The notes under the pieces were generated by a model. That model was given only the letters and a program-made list of their open reading frames with translations. It ran no database searches and had not been told where the DNA came from. Of a stretch of 64,000 bases of DNA, positions 58,922 to 64,000 are shown piece by piece (the first letter of the stretch is position 1; the number at the start of each line of letters is the position of its first letter). Source of the DNA: Diogma glabrata (Eukaryota; Arthropoda; Insecta; Diptera; Cylindrotomidae); assembly GCA_963693315.1 (NCBI GenBank), contig OY856188.1, forward strand, positions 243,553,426-243,617,425, in the 5' to 3' direction. The translations under genes were made by a program, and so were the position numbers.

Positions 58922-61900
58922 TGTACATATAGGGCTACCAGCTCTTGAAAGCGCGCGACCCGGAGATTTTATAATATACAAAAATATAATTCAACTAGGG
59001 GACCCCTGTACATTTGCACAAATTTTAAAACAAGTATTTTTTTAAGCCTTAAATAAAATCACAATCCAAAATAATACGTATATCCGCTAGCAAAGCATAA
59101 ATTGAAATTTAAATGAGAATAAAATTTGAAAGAAATCAAAGCCTCCTAAATCATAGCCCTACTGAGTCAAGCCATTTGCAATAAACAATGATCACCCAAC
59201 TAGCAAACTTACTTCTCAATTTTGAATTATACAAGTTTTAGCTTCAATAAAGCTTCGCTAAAGCTTCTAAGTTAAAGCTAGTTACATTTTACTTCTATAA
59301 AGTTCCGATACAACTTCCACAGAGAAATTCTCCCCACCACCGGAATGAAAGCTTCTAAAATACTTCTATATTAATATTAGAAGCTTTACCAAAACTTATC
59401 TACAGATCATTAAATAAAGCTTCCGAAAAAATGTTATAGAAGTTATAGCTGTCATTAGGATTGTAGTTGTTTCGGTGGTAACTGTTTACAGACCTTATAG
59501 AAGCACAACTGTCATAGTCTAAAAATTGCTTCAATATCTGAAACGAAATATGTCAAACTGACGGAAGCTATTGCTTCTATTATTTCAACTAAATTTAGAT
59601 GTAGAAAATATAGTTTAATTCAGGGGCTTACTTTTTATGGAAAAAGATATGTGACATGTAATTTCGATGGGTTTATACGAAATTGAAGCTTATACGAAAT
59701 TGAAATCGTTTCGTTTTTATTTTCAAAGTATTGTGCATAAGGTGGTTTTTGTTTTTTAATCTATTATTTAGACTTATTTTGCACAATATAAAATATTCTT
59801 TATTTAGAGTCTTCAAATAGACAAAAAATTCAATTAACATCATAATCAACTAGGCTAGAGATCAGAATCAAAAATCAACTAGAGTGGAATAGAGAAAATT
59901 TAAAGTTTTATAAATAATGGTATATGAATTTTCTTTACATTTCTAAGAGCCAAACTCGTCAGGAAGAACTGAGGCGATACAGAGTTTCATAATTTAGTAT
60001 TAAAATAATTTACAGCAAATGGATGGGTGCGATATATCGTTGCTTCTTTTGTTATTGTTTTATATTCATATAACACTTTTAAAAATTAACTGCGTTCATC
60101 AGAACCTTAGTACGCATGTTGTTGTGACATCTATTAAAAACCAATTACAAAACTTTTTATTTAAAAAAAGTATCGTTCAAATAAAGGTGTTAGTACGCTA
60201 AAAGTTAATGATTGAAAAAATATAGCCCCTTAATGTAGCTATACCTAAAATCTTTGAACTAATAAAACAAATAGAAAATAGATTTTTCAATATTCTTTTA
60301 CGTCTATCAAAAAGAAACAAAATATTTTAAGAACCGAAACCTCAGATTATAATTTCAACGTTAAAAAACCCATTGAAGTTACATGTCACATACCCTTTTC
60401 CATAAAAAATAAGCCCCTGAATTATATACTATATTTTTTACATCTAAATTAAAAACAAATTCTATGGAAGTCTTATACAAGCTATTGTTATTGTAACTAC
60501 TATCAAAGATATTTATTGTTTCTTAACATTTAAATTAGCCGATTGGATAGCGTGCAGGACAAACGATCGAAGGACCAGGGTTCAAAACTTGATGCGACCG
60601 GCAAACAAAAACTTAAATTTAAAAACTATATAATAACATAGCAATAACAATAATTACGTTAAAAAGTGTAGATATATAAAAAACAATGTAATATTTTTGT
60701 CACATTTTTTAATAGTTTCTATAAGATTTCTAAAGATTGCTTGAAACAAGCTATATTAGACGCACTTTACCGAAGCTATAACTTGCGAAACCATAAATTC
60801 TATTCAGCTTGCATAACTACTTACGAAAAACCATACCGAAGTTATTTCCGAAGTCTTACAAATTATAGCTTCGTTAAAGGCGGGGAAAGTTCTCCAAATG
60901 GTATTTATCGAAACTGCTTAGAAATTTTAAAGAAACTATGAAAGTGGGGAAATTAGTTTCGACATGTTTAGTGTTTTAAAAGAAGTTAAAATGCTAGTTG
61001 GGCATTGCCATATGCAAGAAACTGGTGTTTTTGACTAAATCCTTTTGAATTTTTTTTATATGGAGTTTTATTTTTCCAGTTGGCGTTATGGCGATTTTTT
61101 TTATATTGAGTTTTAATTTCAAAATTGCGCTACAAGTTTACGATTTTGTTTGTGCTAAAAATGAGTTAAGCTTCTATTTCGGGGCTTTTGAAGAAGTTCA
61201 AAAAATTTCGTTTATTTGTTTCGTTCATTTTAGTCTTTTTTGATTTTTTATACCTTTTTGTATTATCTTCTTTCTCTTCTGTACTCTCTTCTTTCCTATG
61301 GCTACGCTTTTTTGTGGTTTGTGTATTATATAGATGATAAAAATTTAATTTAATTTAATCTCCATCAATGCTTTATAATGAAATTAATACAGCATAATCT
61401 GCACTTTCCTGTAAACTCGTTAACTTTTTCGAGTCCCGAAGTTTAGTTTTGATAGTTTTGATTTTTCAACCATTCGTTATTGAACGAGACGCAATAACAT
61501 TTTCTTTTATTGTCATTGTTTTGTTTGGGATTATTTTCATTTCACTGATATTTATTATTTAATAGTAAAATTAACATACGCACAGTTTTATATGGGCAAC
61601 TAATTAAATTCAAATGTCAAAACCATTCAAAATTAACAACAAAAAACTATTAACATTAACCCAATATAGACATCAAACATCAATTAGCTTATACGTAATA
61701 TGGAAAAACAAAATATCCAATGAACCAACATAAATAACCAAAAAACTCATTGGAAAACTAAACTCGGCTGTTTTCTAATACACCGAGTTTCGTTTTTTTT
61801 TGTTTTCAAACGAATTCTGATTATTTGAATTGAAAGAAATTTGACATTTTTTTATTTTTTATGTAATTATTATTTCGCCCGGAGATTTGCCTTCCAAACC

Positions 61901-61974
61901 CTGAGCCCGGAGATTTGCCGGCAAACCCTGAGTCTCCGGGTGAAAAATACTCAGTTGGTAACCCTATGTACATA
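58922..61974. mobile_element. Non-autonomous hAT element nested in the larger hAT
   Basis: The element 58930-61966 begins TAGGGCTACCA and ends TGGTAACCCTA. It is flanked by the 8-bp direct repeat TGTACATA (58922-58929 and 61967-61974). GC-rich CCCGGAGATTT motifs lie near both ends. No transposase was seen. Most of its length is a further element at 59195-61002. Confidence 0.82.
59195..61002. mobile_element. Innermost DNA element with CCCAACTAGCA ends
   Basis: The left end CCCAACTAGCA and right end TGCTAGTTGGG are perfect inverted repeats. Inner arms also match: 59620-59690 (CAGGGGCTTACTTTTTATGG, then TGTGACATGTAA) against 60370-60420 inverted. Left and right quarters are rich in AAGCTTC/GAAGC-type motifs. 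No clear target duplication and no transposase were found, so the superfamily is open. Confidence 0.7.
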
Positions 61975-62176
61975 ATTGCCTTACCGTAATTTTAGTTCTC
62001 TTTTGTTCCGAAAAGTGCAAACATTTATCGTTTTGATTGTTTTAGTAAACACGACGTTTGATTTTTTAAATAAAGGAAAAACGTTTTTCTCGAAAAAAAT
62101 TTTCTCGAGAAATCGAGATTAGGTTTTTGTTAAATTTCTCGAGAAATATTTCTCGAGAAGAAACACTACCACAGAG

Positions 62177-63355
62177 ATTGTCAGCACTTGAAATGGCGAA
62201 TGAATGTTGTTCGGAAATGTGCTGAACATCATGAAAGATTTGGTATTTGGGGCCATGGTTAACTCGCTGTCGTCCAAAAGCTACAAACTGAGGAGTGAAT
62301 CCAATAGACAGATGGTACAAATTTCGTTTTGATATTTGAACGAACGGCAGATACTATGAAACAGTTTACCCTCTATGAATTGTTGGACTGGGGTGAATAT
62401 TTTGGAGTATATGTGTTAATGCTGGATCAGTTTTTTCCTGCATATATAAATTAGAAGTATTACTTTATGCAATATTCACGATATTTCTGTGATCCATCGT
62501 TGACGTCCTCTGCTGCTTTTACTATCCATTTGAATCATACTGTAAGAAAAAAAAGTATTAATAATCATATTGTTTGTTAGTTAATAGTCAAATATGTTTC
62601 TTACCTTATATAAACTTTTATGACAATGTTTTGTTTTGAATGTCACTCTGACATTTTGAGTTGATCTGTTGAGTTCATGTTTTCACCACATAGCAAAATT
62701 TAGCATATGTTAAATCGATAAGGTAGTTTTTAAGCACTAATTTGTGCAGTGTTGGAAACGTGTGGCTCTGCAGTAAGAAAAGGGTGTGATTCTTTGGCTA
62801 TATTATGTTAGTATTTAGGCTTTAATTTCTCTTCTTCGTCTTCAATTTGGAAGTGATGGTTCATTTTCCGTGATTTTATTTTATTAAAAATAATGTTGTA
62901 AATTGTTATAATTAGTTTAAAGAAAATCGAAAATATAAAATAAATAATTTAACAGTCATTGGTCACTTGTGTAATTTTTCTTTATGTGTTTCAACTTTAT
63001 ACAATGAAAATGACGAAAGTGTTCTTTGCCTAATCGGCTGCCATGTAAGATTTGCTGATGATACTGATTGATTTGATGGGGATTGAAACTTATACAATAC
63101 GAGCTAGTTGGACGAAGTGTCATCAAAACATAGTTTGTTTCTGTAAATTCATTTTTTCATTGTTTGCCTTTTTTAGGCAATGCACTATCTTGATTTACAT
63201 ATTAGCTGATGCACTGGATCGTCAAAATTACAGCATCCATTGAAATTTATGTGTCATCGTACGCCATATTGAGGGGCCGTTTATATTTTTATCGTCATCA
63301 ATCCAGTTTTTGTCATCGATCAATTAAATCGCTGAAATTAATGTGTCATCGTACG
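62177..63355. other. Flank between two hAT elements
   Basis: No gene recognised. A short direct repeat, TGAAATT(T/A)ATGTGTCATCG continuing TACGC, occurs at 63241-63264 and again at 63333-63356, ending where the next hAT copy starts. Confidence 0.5.
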
Positions 63356-64000
63356 CAGTGGCGTAGCTAGCATGGGTGACACCCGGGGCGGATATTATGG
63401 TGTCACCCCAAGAATGAAAACTGTCAATATTAATAAAAAGCCGATATACGTAATTTATAATTTTATTTAATTAATACAAATTATTTAATTAATGCAAATG
63501 AGCATTATTATTGATAAGTTATATATAATTAAAGTACTGTTTTATTATACATTCTTTCATATTGATGTATGAAAATGAATCTTTTAGAAAAGTATCAGCG
63601 TCGTCACTCAAAAAAATTAAAATGTATCCAGTTGTATAAAAAAAGAGTATCCAAATGTATACATGATTATTTGATGTTGCTAATTTATTTGAGAACGACC
63701 TATATTGTGCGGTTTCAGCGCAAAATATACCTGGAATTCCTTTTTTTCACTACAACGGTTACGGTATAATGCAACCTTAAATGCACTCAATTCAGAACTG
63801 TTTACAAAAAATGTTATCGTTTTTCCACAACTGTTTATATTTGCTACACTGTTCGCCAATTTTCTGTTCCTTTATCTTCTACTAAAAGAGAATACGACGG
63901 ACAATGTAACACAATTTATTAACATTTTCAAATGCATTTAATGCATTTTATAAACAATGTTTTCTTGCGAATAAATTGTATCCATTCCAGTAGTTTTGCG
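63356..64000. mobile_element. Left end of a second copy of the 302-5621 hAT family
   Basis: CAGTGGCGTAGCTAGCAT, GGGTGACACCCGGGGCGGAT, GGTGTCACCCCAA and AAAAAGCCGATA follow in the same order as at 302. Similarity fades after about 63510, so this copy has a different interior or is recombined. The right end is not in the window. Frames at 63569-63941 show no recognised domain. Confidence 0.8.

Larger units (their letters stand above)
55512..62176 (-). mobile_element. hAT element hosting several later insertions
   Basis: The element 55520-62168 starts TAGAGTTTCTGATTTCTCGA. Its right end read inward is TAGTGTTTCTTCTCGAG. The 8-bp duplication CCACAGAG flanks it at 55512-55519 and 62169-62176. Both ends have palindromic TTTCTCGAGAAA motifs. 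It holds a minus-strand BED finger and transposase start (55690-56320), an R290 repeat block (56700-58800) and another hAT element (58930-61966). The rest of the transposase is missing. Confidence 0.85.

Overview
This is a 64-kb piece of an AT-rich animal nuclear genome, most likely an insect. It has spliced genes with GT/AG introns, two kainate-type ionotropic glutamate receptor (iGluR) genes, jockey/R1-like LINEs with RNase H, a gypsy-type integrase relic, a Penelope-like GIY-YIG relic, and many hAT, Harbinger-like and fold-back DNA transposons. I cannot name the species from the sequence. There are no bacterial genes, and I recognised no RNA genes and no CRISPR array.

The host content is two iGluR genes on the + strand, in tandem. 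Gene 1 (10977-21621) contains the ligand-binding domain, pore and C-terminus in eight spliced exons. It carries two tandem 138-nt versions of the pore exon (11429-11566 and 11770-11907), probably mutually exclusive. Its N-terminal half was not found in the window. Gene 2 (32020-50773) appears complete. A signal-peptide exon at 32020-32086 joins across a 14.3-kb intron to the amino-terminal domain at 46344. With one choice of M4 exon the exon chain adds to 2910 nt, exactly 970 codons including the stop. Gene 2 offers two alternative M4 exons (49639-49791 and 50258-50407) before a shared last exon. The two genes have different intron positions and duplicate different exons. Each receptor would bind glutamate outside the cell and gate a cation channel in the plasma membrane.

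Layout: 1-302 flank; 302-5621 a whole hAT element (8-bp target duplication) with a broken transposase, a MITE, a Penelope relic and a 13-copy 77-bp tandem array; 7288-8811 an unrecognised transposable-element protein relic; 10977-21621 gene 1, with a hAT derivative and a ~1-kb palindrome in its largest intron; 23850-31190 repeats, a LINE, an integrase and a self-complementary minisatellite; 32020-50773 gene 2, whose first intron holds a minus-strand LINE split by a younger element, a tandem-repeat block, a 1.56-kb element with long inverted ends and another LINE relic; 50774-55519 motif-rich sequence with a Harbinger-like palindrome; 55520-62168 a hAT element containing another hAT element that contains a third element, plus a block of a repeat shared with 24-25.7 kb and 29 kb; 63356-64000 the left end of a second copy of the first hAT family.

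The most informative points are the exon duplications at two functionally critical places in neighbouring receptor genes, an unusual acidic insertion in gene 2, an Asn-to-Lys change in its gating motif, and a transposon insertion order that can be read from target-site duplications.
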